Origin: Nematostella vectensis
Taxonomy: Eukaryota > Cnidaria > Anthozoa > Actiniaria > Edwardsiidae
Direction: 5' to 3'
Assembly: GCF_932526225.1 (NCBI RefSeq)
Contig: NC_064038.1
Coordinates: 1,054,001-1,118,000 of the forward strand
Length of the DNA: 64,000 bases
The notes under the pieces were generated by a model. The model made no database searches. It worked only from the letters and a program-made list of their open reading frames with translations, and was not told where the DNA came from. This document shows, piece after piece, positions 1-12,774 of the stretch. Numbering within the stretch: position 1 is the stretch's first letter; each line of letters begins with the position of its first letter. Position numbers and translations under genes: made by a program.

Positions 1-3000
1 ATTCTGTGTCGTAAACACGCAGTGCTTTATGGGTATAATCAAATAAGGCAAATAAGCGTAAATAGTCTGGGCAATTGAAGCATTCTTGTATATTTCCCTG
101 TTAACATTTTCATGGCTTTCAGAGGACAGGATTCAGCCATATATACGCTACTCGTGAAGCGGTGTGGATTACTACAGATATGGATTCTGGAGTGCACCCT
201 TATTTGGGAGAGTAGTTGAGGAGTATTGTGCATTGATATCTTTTTAATCCGCTGCGGTAGGCAAAAGATTATAGAGGTAATTGCTCATCAAAACCTTAAG
301 ATTTTCATATCGTACTGGAGAGATTTCGGATATAAAAAGCTGTGTTATCGCGATTTTGAGAGATATGAATGTCGATTTCCCCTGGGGGAATTTATTGATA
401 TGCAAGCGTCTTCCAGACAAAACATCAAGTACTTCGCTTTTTTTAATCTATTCATAATTGGGGAATTTTAAGCAAACTAGGAATAAGCCATTAATAAACA
501 TATTATAGTCATTACTCTAAACACCTTGTTGCACCTTGTATTGTACCCCGGCTTGCCGGGTCCATCTAGGTGCTCTGCTCCTACGGTAATTTTAAGGATT
601 ACAGGACTGAATTTGTCATGTTTTCTTTGAATACAGTCTCTATTCAACCCACGCTCCTTTCCCAATCTTAAACCTCCTCTATCAACACCCCCTCCCCCAC
701 CTTCCTCTAAGCCTCCTAATCAGCTCCCTTTTCCAAGAGACACATTTTCACTTAAACCTTCTCTATCAAAACCTCCTCCCTCCCTCCCTCCCTCCCTTTT
801 CCAACTCTATCGAGATACATCTCACCTAAATTATCAAAATTCACTGGCTCTCAAGTTTTCGCCGGTGGTGTTTAACAACAGCTTAAATGTCAAGTGCTCT
901 AAGTGCTATAATAAACGAGAAATATATAAATACAGCTTAAGCAAGTTTTCTAAAATTATCCTTGTGAATACTGTTACATTGTTATACCTAAAGTGAGACA
1001 GCTAAATGAAAGAGAGCATCTGCAACAACTATACTTAGAGCAATAAAAAAAAGACTTGTTTTGAGCCTTTTCCTCAAAACATTTCTCCCCTCGGTCTTTG
1101 TCAGCTTGCTCAAGAATTTAAATAGCTTTCCTATTTTTAGCATAATTGGCTAATTATGGCCCATAGTTGTGGCGTAGCGGCTATTACAGAAATAGATTAT
1201 GGTATACGGAGCATAAGCTACGGCATGAAGAGAGAGTTTGCGATTTACAAAAAGCTGAAAAGACTATATATTTTGGCCAATATATTGGGTTGTCCTAGTA
1301 TTCGTATAACTCACAAAACATGTGAAAACAATTAGCCTTTAAAAAAAAAAACAGAAGAAACTGCTCGAGGCTGTGTTTAAATTCCATATCCTAGCTTCAC
1401 AAGACATCACAAACGACAACCATAAGAAAACCATACAATAAAAGCCGACTATCTGTGTTTAATGTGTGTGCTTCTTTTTTTAGAATAAAAAAAAAAGATT
1501 GCGGATAATGGTTTATTATACAATGTAAAAAAACTGTTTTTCCCACCCCCTCCCGTTCCGTTTTTCTGAGTCACCAATCCAAAGGAATTTATCTCAGAAG
1601 AGTCAGACGTGACAAAAGCAGGAAATTGAAATCTGACTGCGATATTGAAAATTGTTTATAATTCTGGAACAAAGGGGTGTTGATTGTTGAAATGCCTTCA
1701 AACCTAGCGTATGATTACCCAACATATCACTTTTCCACTAATAGTTTTCACTTACAGGAAAACGACAACCTAGGAGAGGTTCGAAAAAAATAGTTTCGAA
1801 ACCTTTAGACAGCGAGAAGAAATCCGCCCTGTTCTAACAATAAGCAAGCTATCATCATCGAAACGAATCAGACCGCCCTAGGGTATTGTCACGCGATCTT
1901 GAAGTGCAATCTTTAGAACGTTTAAGACAAATAATATCGGCCTCACAGACACAAAGAGAAAAAGAACTTGTTAGCTAGCGCACTCATAGAATGCAGAAAT
2001 ATGCAGAAATAAAGCCGCCCAATGTAAACCAATTCCAAGCCCAATCAATCTAGAGACTGGGATACTTTGTGGGGGTGACCCTCTTGTTCTTAAATGTAAA
2101 CGATAACAAAAGGATTCGCTTAGTGCAAACCTAGAACGCCGACTAGCTTGTGACGTTCATGGCTTTGATGCTCTTACACGTCCAATTTCACTTTCTGACG
2201 TGGGTAGAATTGGTTCTTGTTATTGAAAGTTCTTAAAAAAAGCACTTATCTAGGAATTATTCCGAGTACCGCTTCCACTTTGTGAAGCGTGCCGTGACTC
2301 CGCCCAGCCACGTGGAGGCAGAATTCCTTGCATGCTCGAACAATTTTGAAAAGCGCCCTGGCATGGGAGATATTGATAAATCTCAGAGTAAATGTGTAAC
2401 AGTGCAAGGAGGGAACTCTCTTTGTCAAAGAAGATCATGAGTTCTATAGCTACACAGTCGATAGCAAACTCACGCAACGACGACGGCGACAGTGAGAGGG
2501 GGTGACCAAGACATGCTTTTATGTCAAGCGCCAAATTCTAAACTTGCTTAGATTTTCAATGCTCTGTGAACTTTCGCCAAAATATTGCTTAACCACTATC
2601 TGGCTTCTGTCGTCAAACTAACGGAATTACTTATTACTTTTGCTCTTTTTCGATGGTGCCTTGCGGGGGGGGGGGGTAGTGTTGGAAACCATTTCATTCC
2701 CAATAAAAAAGGGTTTTGATGGCGATTTAAATATTAGAAATCATCACTAAGAATTCGCAGAATATCGAAAACGCAGTAAATTAGCTCGTTTTTCATAGGC
2801 GGACGAGGGGACAGAAGGGCGATTTTTTTTTTTTTTGCAATGTCTAGTCTAGTAAAAAAAAATGCCATGGACTAGCGAGTGACACTACTACCAAGAGTGT
2901 CACGGAATAGAGAGTAAACCAAACTCTTTTATCTTTGCAATATATTTGCAAAACTATCTTATCTTTGCTATATATTTGCCAAACTATCTTGCCTTTGGTA

Positions 3001-3611
3001 TTAAAAAAAGGAGGGGGGGGTGAGGGTCCCACCCTGAAGCATTATACAAAGAATCTCACCAAGTCAGAGCCTAAATGTCGGAATAGGAAGAAAGGGGTAA
3101 AATGCAGATCCAAAGAGGTGTTATAAACCCAGGTTATCAAGAAGGGGGCCTCAGTTATCGAAGGAGGGGACAGCTCGCCCTCCTCACATTTTCCAGGTTA
3201 TTGAGGGGAATAGAAGGCCTGGGTTATTGAAGCAGGGGGAGAGGGGGGGAACTCCAATGGGTTGTCTTCAGGTCCATGGGGAAATTATGAAAAACAACGC
3301 ATCCAACATATTGTACAAAATTTCCTGACACCAAAAGCTAAGGTTTGACATTCAATTCTCCCCATTATTTCTTGTGTGAACACTTCCTCACAACCTCGAT
3401 ACCGGTTCCTATAGCAACACAGCGAATATGTTATAATCAAGCTTAAACACTAGTGTAGTTTGGGGTCCTAGATGACAAAGCTTGTTTCCTAGATTTTTTT
3501 TGCATTCATTTTTAGCCAATGTCAATTAGGCTTAGAAGCTCTTGTTATCTACTTTTTTTGTGAATGTCTGGGACATAGGGCTGGAACATCATTCCAGGGA
3601 CTGGTAGCAAG
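1..3611. other. Gene-free stretch downstream of PDIA3
   Basis: I find no exon set, RNA gene or array here. Open frames are short, without recognisable domains. Local features are T/C-rich runs (about 680-800), several homopolymers, and a G-rich tract near 2665. Part of this is probably the 3' UTR and downstream flank of the minus-strand PDIA3 gene ending at 3612. The segment around 110-190 loosely resembles 54065-54135, which may mean an old dispersed repeat. Confidence 0.5.
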
Positions 3612-6600
3612 TTAAAGCTCGCTCTTTGACTTTTTCTTCTTCTTCTCGTCTAAATTGACTGGTTTGGTTGCTTTGCGCTTGATGAAGTCAACAAAGTCAG
3701 ATACCTCTCGCCCACCCTCGTATTTCTCGGGGTTCTCTTTGTTGTTGGCTGGCGCCCAGTAAATAGTGGGGAATCTAGGCAAGATGCAATCAGTTAGTTT
3801 AGAGGTGATGGCGATGATGACAATCATGATGATGATAATGATAATGGTGATAATGATAATCATGATGATGACAATAATGATGATGCCGATAATGGAGATA
3901 ATGATGATTCTAATAATAACGATGGTAATGATGATGATAATGGAAATGACGTAATGAACAAAAAAAAATTCAATAGCCTAATTCCATCTCTTTTTCACAT
4001 GAGAGAATTTTACTTACCCCTGAACACTGAAGTTTGGTGGTGCATCATTAGCGGTGGCATCCATCTTAGCAATGACAATATCCTTGACATCCTGGAGTTT
4101 CTCACCAAGTTCATTGTACTTGGGCTCCAGACTCTTGCAGTGTCCACACCACGGGGCATAAAACTCTATCAGGACATCCTTTGTTGGGTCGTTTACAATC
4201 TCCTTGAAGTTCTCACCAACAACAACCTGGATTAAAGAATACAAACTTGAAAACCCTTCCACTCATTCAAAGTTTCAGTTATCTAAATTCTTGCTTGTGA
4301 TTTCTCAGAAGACAAAGAACATTTCACACATTATTTAAGGGTCTTCAGGATTTGAATGGCCCTGCTATAACAAACTCTGGCTATAGTCACAAGACAGTCT
4401 TTGCCACTTCACAATGCTCTGTCGAGCTCACCTTGACGGGGCCATCATTGCTCTCAGGGAGTGGCTCAGATTTGATATGTGGCTTCAGGCTGCCAGCAAA
4501 GTAGTCTTCCAGGAACTGCTTGAATGAATCAACGCTAAAAAAGAATTCAAACAAAGGCATGGTTTGTTGAGGGCAAATCATAATCAATGATACTTTGTAA
4601 GCTTTTACAAAATAAGCAAGGAACAATTCAAGCACTTAACAGAGTATTTGAACTGACTTGGGACTGCCAAAAATAGCAAGAATCACAGCTATTGTCCCAT
4701 GACATTAATTTCTTGCTCGAATGAGCTGAGGGATTAAACTTCACTTGGTTCCTTGGGGTATCTGTTCTATCCTGCTTACTTGGTTCCTTGGGGTATCTGT
4801 TCTATCCTGCTCACTTGGTTCCTTGGGGTATCTGTTCTATCCTGCTTACTTGGTTCCTTGGGGTATCTGTTCTACCCTGCTTACTTGGTTCCTTGGGGTA
4901 TCTGTTCTATCCTGCTTACTTGGTTCCTTGGGGTATCTGTTCTATCCTGCTTACTTGGTTCCTTGGGGTATCTGTTCTATCCTGCTTACTTGGTTCCTTG
5001 GGGTATCTGTTCTACCCTGCTTACTTGGTTCCTTGGGGTATCTGTTCTATCCTGCTTACTTGGTTCCTTGGGGTATCTGTTCTACCCTGCTTACTTGGTT
5101 CCTTGGGGAATCTGTTCTACCCTGCTTACTTGGTTCCTTGGGGAATCTGTTCTACCCTGCTTACTTGGTTTCTTGGGGTATCTGTTCTATCCTGCTTACT
5201 TGGTTCCTTGGGGTATCTGTTCTATCCTGCTTACTTGGTTCCTTGGGGTATCTGTTCTATCCTGCTTACTTGGTTCCTTGGGGTATCTGTTCTATCCTGC
5301 TTACTTGGTTCCTTGGGGTATCTGTTCTATCCTGCTTACTTGGTTCCTTGGGGTATCTGTTCTATCCTGCTTACTTGGTTCCTTGGGGTATCTGTTCTAT
5401 CCTGCTTACTTGGTTCCTTGGGGTATCTGTTCTACCCTGCTTACCTGAATTTCTCTTTCATCAAGAACTTGTCACCAGCATCATTGTAGACAACGGCACT
5501 AGGGTTGGCTTTGTCAGTAACGCCGATATCAGATAGGACTCGCTCGTAGTCAGAGAAAGAGGCAATGGCAAAGTTCATGGCCTTGTCATCAAAGAACTTG
5601 GTCACCTTAAGCACTCTGTTGCGCCAGTATTTGGAACCTGTGAGCAATAAGTTCAATAATTTTCGATATTTTTTGGAACCTGATAACCAATAACACAAGA
5701 CAAACCATTATCAATAGTTATTGGAACCTGATAACAAATAACACAAGACAAATCATTATTAATAGTTATTGGAACCTGATAACAAATAACACAAGACAAA
5801 TCATTATTAATAGTTATTGGAACCTGATAACAAATAACACAAGACAAATCATTATTAATAGTTATTGGAACCTGATAACAAATAACACAAGACAAATCAT
5901 TATTAATAGTTATTGGAACCTGATAACAAATAACACAAGCAGGGCTTTCATTAACTTTCAGAGTAGACAGTGGAGATTGATAAGTAGGGGGTGGGAGTTA
6001 TTTTATCTCTTAAGAAGACTCGATACAGTTTCTTGAATCTCCAACCATCCTGTCAATCACAACTTGTATCTTCTGGTACAGGGATCGGATCGTCAAACTA
6101 TTTGGCCATGCCATGTAGCTAGGAATGAACTTAATAAATTATTTATTTTTGTTTCTATGGCAACAGAACGGTGAACCCATTAAATTCACTATTCGCGAAG
6201 TGCTGTTCGCTACAGGGAAATTTTTAATAAATAAACTATAGGACATTGTACATCAGACCTTGGTCGACACTTAGAGGACGTTTTATTAAAATCTATAAGA
6301 GGAATTCCGAGAAATTGGCATATTTTTATTTTCAGTCACTCTGTTATTTACCTACTTTGAAATTCGCCCATGAAAAAAATCCATATGCGGGCAAGGATTT
6401 TTTCACCATTCTTATTTAGCTACCTCTTATTTCTAAAAGCCTACCAAAAATGAACGTAATCGGTTTTGTTGATTGTAAGTTTTAGAGGCCATTCCTGGGA
6501 CTATTTAATACTTTCAAAATGAAGAAATTGAACTTAGTCTAGGATTCAAGTGCACTATAAACCATTACATGCACCTATTGCATTCGGCAATGCAAATAAT

Positions 6601-9600
6601 AGTCTAGGATTCAAGTGCACTATAAACCATTACATGCACCTATTGCATTCGGCAATGTTAATAATAGTCTAGGATTCAAGTGCACTAAACTATTACATGC
6701 ACCTATTGCATTCGGCCTTGCAAATAATAGTCTAGGATTCAAGTGCACTATAAACCATTACATGCACCTATTGCATTCGGCAATGTTAATAATAGTCTAG
6801 GATTCAAGTGCACTATAAACTATTACATGCACCTATTGCATTCGGCAATGCAAATAATAGTCTAGGATTCAAGTGCACTATAAACTATTACATGCACCTA
6901 TTGCATTCGGCAATGCATACCAGCTCCATATTAGCCAAGCCAAATCAGCACAATAAGCTCATTTTAAAGATCACTCCACATTGTTTATGTGAGAATAAGC
7001 AGAGTGCAATGCATCGCAGACAGAGTGATTCCTCTAAGATTTATCAACTTACCTTTGGCATTCTTCTTCCAGTCCATGTTATAGAAAACTACACAAAGGG
7101 GTTTTCAACTTACCTTTGGCATTCCTCGATCAGTCAATGTCATAGAAAACTACACAAAGGGTTATCAACTTACCTTTGGCATTCTTCTTCTAGTCCATGT
7201 CACAGAAAAATACACAGAAGGGTTTTCAACTTACGTTTGGCATTCTTCTTTTAGTCCATGTCATAGAAAACTACACAAAGGGGTTATCAGCTTACCTTTG
7301 GCATTCTTCTTCTAGTCCATGTCACAGAAAAATACACAGAAGGGTTTTCAACTTACGTTTGGCATTCTTCTTCTAGTCCATGTCATAGAAAACTACACAA
7401 AGGGGTTATCAACTTACCTTTGGCGTTCTTCTTCTAGTCCATGTCACAGAAAAATACACAGAAGGGTTTTCAACTTACCTTTGGCATTCTTCTTCTAGTC
7501 CATGTCATAGAAAACTACACAAAGGGGTTATCAACTTACGTTTGGCATTCTTCTTCTAGTCCATGTCATAGAAAACTACACAAAGGGGTTATCAACTTAC
7601 CTTTGGCATTCTTCTTCTAGTCCATGTCACAGAAAAATACACAGAAGGGTTTTCAACTTACGTTTGGCATTCTTCTTTTAGTCCATGTCATAGAAAACTA
7701 CACAAAGGGGTTATCAACTTACCTTTGGCGTTCTTCTTCTAGTCCATGTCATAGAAAACTACACAAAGGGGTTATCAGCTTACCTTTGGCATTCTTCTTC
7801 TAGTCCATGTCATAGAAAACTACACAAAGGGGTTTTCAACTTACCTTTGGCATTCTTCTTCTAGTCCATGTCATAGAAAACTACACAAAGGGGTTATCAA
7901 CTTACCTTTGGCATTCTTCTTCTAGTCCATGTCATAGAAAACTACACAAAGGGGTTTTCAACTTACCTTTGGCATTCTTCTTCCAGTCCACGTCAAAGAA
8001 AACTACACAAAGGGGTTTAGGAAATTGCTCCTCATTGTCTGGTGTTCTCTGGCCAACACGACCATGTGCCTTGGCGTTGATGAATTTCTTGATATAGAAG
8101 TCATCTGGTGACCCAGTGTAGGCAATAAAACTTGGCTCAAGCTTTGTGTGAAGGTGCTTGGGTCTGAACACGACTATTTGACTGCAAAGAAATCAAACAA
8201 AACATGTGAGAAAAATCTGTTACCTGCAAAATGTTTTTTGTTGGCAACCAAGTGTTTTACACCTGACATCTCAGTAATGAAATTTAAAAAAAAAAAGATA
8301 CAAACAGGCTAAAATCCCTAGAAATATCAAGCCTAAAATTTAAATAAAATTTGCAAAGCTGAAATGTTAATAATACCACGGGCAAACCAGACTGATAGGT
8401 CAATTGTGTGCGAATAAAACTAGATTCCTCGGTCTGTTGGAATTCTAGTCAGAATTCGAAGCAGAAGCGCTTGATTTTCCATCCCCAGAAAAGAAAGCGC
8501 ACCGCCTTAAAAACCATTTGGTGAAAAAAGTAAGCAAAGAGAAGGCGGGAACAAATCCCTAACAAAAACACAAAAAAGTACGGTCTGCAGACTTGAGAAG
8601 AAAAGGACAAACCAAGGTCTTCGGGTGTTATCTCTTTGCTTCCATCGCTGAGCTATGTTGAAATATTTGTGAATAACTTTGATATTAGTAAACACAATTA
8701 ACATTGCATTATTGCTTTCTTTTCTTTTTTTCGCTAGGATGTAAAGCAGTTGAGGATTTTGAATAACAGGGACATTTCAGTAAGGTTTGTAGTTAGTAAT
8801 ATATTAGTAGTCATCTACTTAGTGATTAGTATTCCCTAAGTTGCAACTTTGTTTTCATTGTTTTCTTCCAAGAAATCCCTTAGTAGATAACCACTAATTA
8901 CTACATTCCCCACTAATTCCCTTTTGTTCATTTTTTCCATATGCTATTAATGTATTGAAATGGGAAATTCAGTCCAGAATGCAAGACATCAACAGCCACT
9001 GTAAGAAATTGGTACTCCTTTGTAAGTTTTTATGTGCAAGGTATTCTCATCAGTTCACTACAACAAATGTACAGCAGAAGCATAAAATTACAACTGATGG
9101 TTAATGGAATATAGAGTAGATAAGCTTTCATTTGAAGGGTATGATAATCAAGCTAGGCAATCACAACAGTGCTCTGGTTATTTCACTTACTTTTTGTAGT
9201 TGTATTTCTCTAAGACATCAGTAACACTTGCATGTGCAAATGAAAATGAATCTCTCATCTCATTTGCAGTCCTCATGAAAGCATTCTTGAGATCATCATC
9301 GCCATCAAGAAAACCTAAGCAAAAACAATAGGCATTGAGATGATGCATTTTAAAGCAGGCACTTTAAAAAGAAAAAAAAATACCACTGTACTAGAATACT
9401 ACCTAGCTACACTTGCTGCTGACCTCCTCAAAGACAAAATACAGATTTTTGGAGATGGAATGGAATTGAAATTTATTTTCATTTAACTTCATACGGAATA
9501 TCTAGATTAAACTAATTTACTGTATTACAAACATGCAGCCTGCTGTTATCAAAAAGTGCTAGTTCTTGTTTGTATTGTGCATAGAAAAAACACTTTATCA

Positions 9601-11387
9601 TTGTATTTGCAGCCTTTTCAAAAAGATTTTGAGGAGCAGGTCATTGAGTCTGGAGGCAGTTTGGGTACTGCAAGTTTTGTTTTCCTTGTCGGTAACAAAA
9701 CAAAAACAATATAATTTCTGCTTGCATGGAGATAGTCAAACCTCTAGAGGAGGTGGGTCATTGGGCCTGCAGCCATCCAGTTTTGAGAAGGCTGTTTTGG
9801 ATTGTCACCTGTTCCAGGAAAACAAGGATTAAAGATCTGTTTAATATAAAATACTCACCAACAACTACATTAGATTCAGCGTCATCCAGCTTTTTCTCAA
9901 GATGGTCAACTGACTTAATTTCTGCAAGGGAAAATTTTGTTGGTTTTGGCTTGTAGCACAAAAGATACACAAAGACTTTTGAGCAAAAGTCACAATATAC
10001 AGCCCAATCTCAGACATTTTTAAGTAGAAAGACTGACTTCCCTGGTTAACTATTAATGCAATTATTCTTACCAACAGAGCTTGGTCCAGCCTGCTTTTTC
10101 ATATATCTAATAATTCCACCTGCAAGAAAAATAAATTGATATTATTAGAAGTGATACTAGAAATAGAGTGGAGAATGAGAAGAGCTAGTCGTAGAAATGG
10201 GATTCTTCCTTTTTTTAATATCTTATAGGATAGATAACTTAACATAAGCATTTGAATAGTACAAATTATAAAAGACTTGCCATAGATATTACGTATGTAT
10301 TAAGAATGTCCCCCCTTGGAACTAAGGAACGCAAGCTTCTAGTAAGCTCACATAGGTCCAACAAGTCAAATTCAGGGTCAAGAAACAGAAAAATACTATC
10401 CATGTCTCGACCCACAATCGAACCTATTTCAGCAGAAGTGAGAGGACCTGTACGGTGGCTACCCATGATTGCATCTCTTGGAAATATCGTGCACTATATA
10501 AGTCATACTTGAATCACGTGGCCCGTCATAATCCTTTGACATCTCGCCATTACGGAATATTTTCAGTGTAGGGTAGCCACTAACGCCATATTTGCTACAA
10601 GTGTCCTTCCCAGCTTCAGTACAATCAACCTTAAAGAGAAATAACAGAAAGAACCAGTTGCATTATTTATATCCTTATCATAGTAATCAACATTGAAATA
10701 AAAACAAATAAACAATAATATAATATGTACTTCGAATGTACAGTACATCAACCAAATACTATGTACCGTAGGGCAACTGATGATTTTTAAGCATCTGAGT
10801 TATAATACAGTGCAATTTAAGTACTTAAGCTTATGTTAGAAATGTTCCCAAGCTTTGTTTTGTACTATTTGTACAACAACTAAAAGAAGTATAAATAGAA
10901 AAGAGCATAAAGTTTATTTGAATCCATAAATAACAATTCAGCTAACTTAAAATTCAATATTTTTACTTTTTGAAAGCTTATGAAACTATTAAGATAATAC
11001 GAGAGAATGTTGAAACTTTAAACCTTTCGAATGTAAGGTTTGATTTGTATGTTAAGTCGTGATTACCTTTGCTAGAGGAACCGGTGGATCGTTCTTTTTC
11101 AAAGCCTCGGCAGCAGTTTCATATTCAGGGGCTAGTCTTTTGCAATGCCCGCACCTAATGAAGCAAATGTACACATTATAACCAAAGACCCGCGAAGACG
11201 AGTTTGAAAGGCACGTTCAAATAAGGAATACTTACCAAGGGGCGAAGAACTCGACGAGCATTATATCTTTACCGGCAACCCCGGATTTAAAATTACTATC
11301 CCCTAGATCCAAGACATCTGAAGAAAGGGTTGAGCCCACAAATAAAAGTACAAAAGCTGTAGAATACAACATTCTACAAGTTTTCAT
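3612..11387 (-). CDS. PDIA3: Protein disulfide-isomerase A3 (ERp57), 11 exons
   Basis: This is an ER-lumen thiol-disulfide oxidoreductase that folds glycoproteins, in vertebrates together with calnexin and calreticulin. The minus-strand CDS joins 11236-11387, 11067-11154, 10509-10629, 10072-10119, 9859-9921, 9191-9314, 7967-8181, 5445-5637, 4432-4534, 4018-4226 and 3612-3774; phases agree at every junction and total 1479 nt (492 aa; human ERp57 is about 505). A signal peptide leads into domain a, with APWCGHC (CGHC at 52-55) and a GYPT cis-proline. Redox-inactive b and b' domains follow, then domain a' with APWCGHC (396-399) and GFPT. The tail is Lys-rich and ends KSEL, a KDEL-type retention signal. 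SNDGPVK followed by VVV at the b'/a' border is diagnostic of PDIA3 rather than PDIA1 or PDIA4. Three junctions (5445, 5637, 7967) are multiplied in adjacent minisatellites. Confidence 0.95.
3790..3955. repeat. ATG/ATA-rich low-complexity tract in the last PDIA3 intron
   Basis: Imperfect GATGAT/GATAAT trinucleotides fill most of the 243-bp intron between 3775 and 4017. Open frames across it are low-complexity Met/Ile strings and not coding. Confidence 0.85.
4745..5444. repeat. 35-bp minisatellite, about 20 copies, abutting a PDIA3 5' splice site
   Basis: The 35-bp unit (CTTACTTGGTTCCTTGGGG plus 16 more bases) repeats about 20 times with few substitutions. On the minus strand each unit contains GTAAGCAGGATAG, and the authentic donor at 5444 reads GTAAGCAGGGTAG. 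The array therefore multiplies the intronic half of this donor. Because 35 is not divisible by 3, long frames open in all three plus frames; they are artefacts. Confidence 0.95.
5641..5936. repeat. 48-bp minisatellite copying a PDIA3 3' splice site
   Basis: The unit contains TTGGAACCTGATAAC. On the minus strand this reads TTATCAG|GTTCCAA, matching the authentic acceptor CTCACAG|GTTCCAAATA at 5637. Six extra copies of the junction lie 5' of the real exon in transcript order, with the same CAG|GTTCC core. Confidence 0.9.
6532..6915. repeat. 65-bp minisatellite, about 6 copies
   Basis: The unit begins AGTCTAGGATTCAAGTGCAC and includes CATGCACCTATTGCATTCGG. It lies in the PDIA3 intron between the exons at 7967-8181 and 5445-5637. 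Units do not obviously contain an exon border. Confidence 0.9.
7043..7966. repeat. 61-bp minisatellite made of a PDIA3 exon end and its donor
   Basis: Each unit holds about 45 bp of the 3' end of exon 7967-8181 (minus-strand reading PLCVVF..D.D.KKNAK) followed by the donor GTAAGTTG. There are 15 extra junctions plus the authentic one at 7966/7967. Several copies read CGTAAG instead of GGTAAG but keep the GT. Most copies change the exon's TGG (Trp) codon to TAG; the copies near 7075 and 7980 keep TGG. Confidence 0.95.
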
Positions 11388-11640
11388 GGCAAAAATCACA
11401 GAAGAAAGTAGAGAAGAATTGTGTCAGAATGCAAACCACGTGGACAATGGGCAAAAGTATAGGGGACTTGGTGGCGCATTCTTATTGGTCATACAGGGTC
11501 ACGTGATAATTTTGTGTCAAGTTTTTATTGGCTAGATAGATGATCACCAGGACAACTTAGAAAGTTTCAGGGGAATTTGGAAAATAAAAATGGGAAATAT
11601 GACATTTGTTAGAAAGGCAGAGAAAAATTACATTGATGAC
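11388..11640 (-). promoter_or_regulatory. PDIA3 promoter region
   Basis: This is the sequence immediately 5' of the PDIA3 start codon. It carries an ERSE-like element (11470-11488), a CCACGTGG palindrome near 11435, a CACGTGA box near 11511 and an isolated ATTGG (inverted CCAAT) near 11527. CCAAT and E-box/UPRE-type motifs are expected for an ER chaperone gene. No TATA box is evident. Confidence 0.55.
11470..11488 (-). promoter_or_regulatory. ER stress response element-like motif (CCAAT-N9-CCACC)
   Basis: On the minus strand the sequence is CCAAT, nine bases, then CCACC. The animal ERSE, bound by NF-Y and ATF6/XBP1, is CCAAT-N9-CCACG, so spacing is exact and only the last base differs. It lies 83-101 bp upstream of the PDIA3 ATG, in the gene's own orientation. 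Confidence 0.6.
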
Positions 11641-11977
11641 TGAATGACTTTTAAAAAAAAAACATTTAAGGTAAACCACAGGCAACCCATCTAACATACA
11701 ACGTCATTTCTACCACAATGGTCAATGCGATAAAAAATAAAGCACTTTGTGAAGACATGACGGAAAAACCCTGAACATAAGATGCTCTCTTGTCAATAAC
11801 TACTTAGGGGAATTTTCCGCCTAATTTGATTTGAAATGAGCTTATCGGAAACGTCAAGTTTTTCCGTCATGTCCTTTGTGAATCATATTGTGTGTACTAG
11901 CTTACTAACAAAATACATGTCAATTGTGGTCGATAGAATGATTTATTTATTCATAAGGCAAACCCATGCTTTCGACA

Positions 11978-12362
11978 TAAACCCGTACCCAGGGGGGAGT
12001 GCAGGGGGTGCAAACCCCACCACCCCCCCCACCCACCCCACTTTCGGTTCTCAATAGACGTGCTGTTCGTAGACAAAACTATAAAGCATAAGGTAGTTCA
12101 ATCTGGTATTTCATCAATCACAAGTCAGACTTTTTTTTAGCCAAATCCGACAATAAACGTCCCTTGAAGATACTGCAAGGCATAAAAAAATCCCTTTTTG
12201 TTCTTTCGGGGGTGGTCAGATTTTTATCAGAGAACTCCCTCCACCCTCCAAGGGAAAAAAAAGGGAAAAATAGGTCCACTTTTTCGGATTTCGCACCCCC
12301 CCCCCCCCCCCCCCCCTCCCAAAAAAAAAAAAAAAAACATTTCCCGGGTACGGGCCTGCGAC
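11978..12362. mobile_element. Small TIR element (MITE-like)
   Basis: CCCGTACCCAGG near 11980 and CCCGGGTACGGGCC near 12340-12354 are inverted repeats about 370 bp apart. A CGACA lies just outside each end and could be a 5-bp target duplication. The interior holds poly-C and poly-A runs and no coding sequence. A TACCCAGG motif near 39228 suggests a dispersed family. Confidence 0.45.
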
Positions 12363-12774
12363 AGCAAGTGGTTCTTCATAACCCAAATTAGAGCTGATTT
12401 AATTACTCGCATGAGCAAGAATGTGGATTTACTAATTACAAATGTGAACCAAGAAAAAAAGTAGGCCAGGTGCCTATACAGGAATAAAAACGATATTACA
12501 AAAATTATATTTTAATTATTGAATGGCACTGCTCGTCCAATTGCCCAAGTGCACATTTGTCTCGAAAAACGGCAACCTCCCGTGTAAAACTGACTTTTCT
12601 TTGTGGTTAAATTCCGTCATTAGGACTAGAATAATAATCGAATCCACACAAAGTAAAAAAATATATATGTTGCTTCCCTATATGAGCAGAGTAATTTTAG
12701 AGGGTTGTACAAAATGACAATTTCTGTTGGATTCAATCCTGACGTCCTCGTGGTGATTCTATAATCCTTCTGGT

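Noticed and set aside
4745..5536. Three overlapping plus-strand frames of over 230 codons
   Set aside because: They are the three frames of the 35-bp minisatellite inside a PDIA3 intron; the last part is antisense to a real exon.
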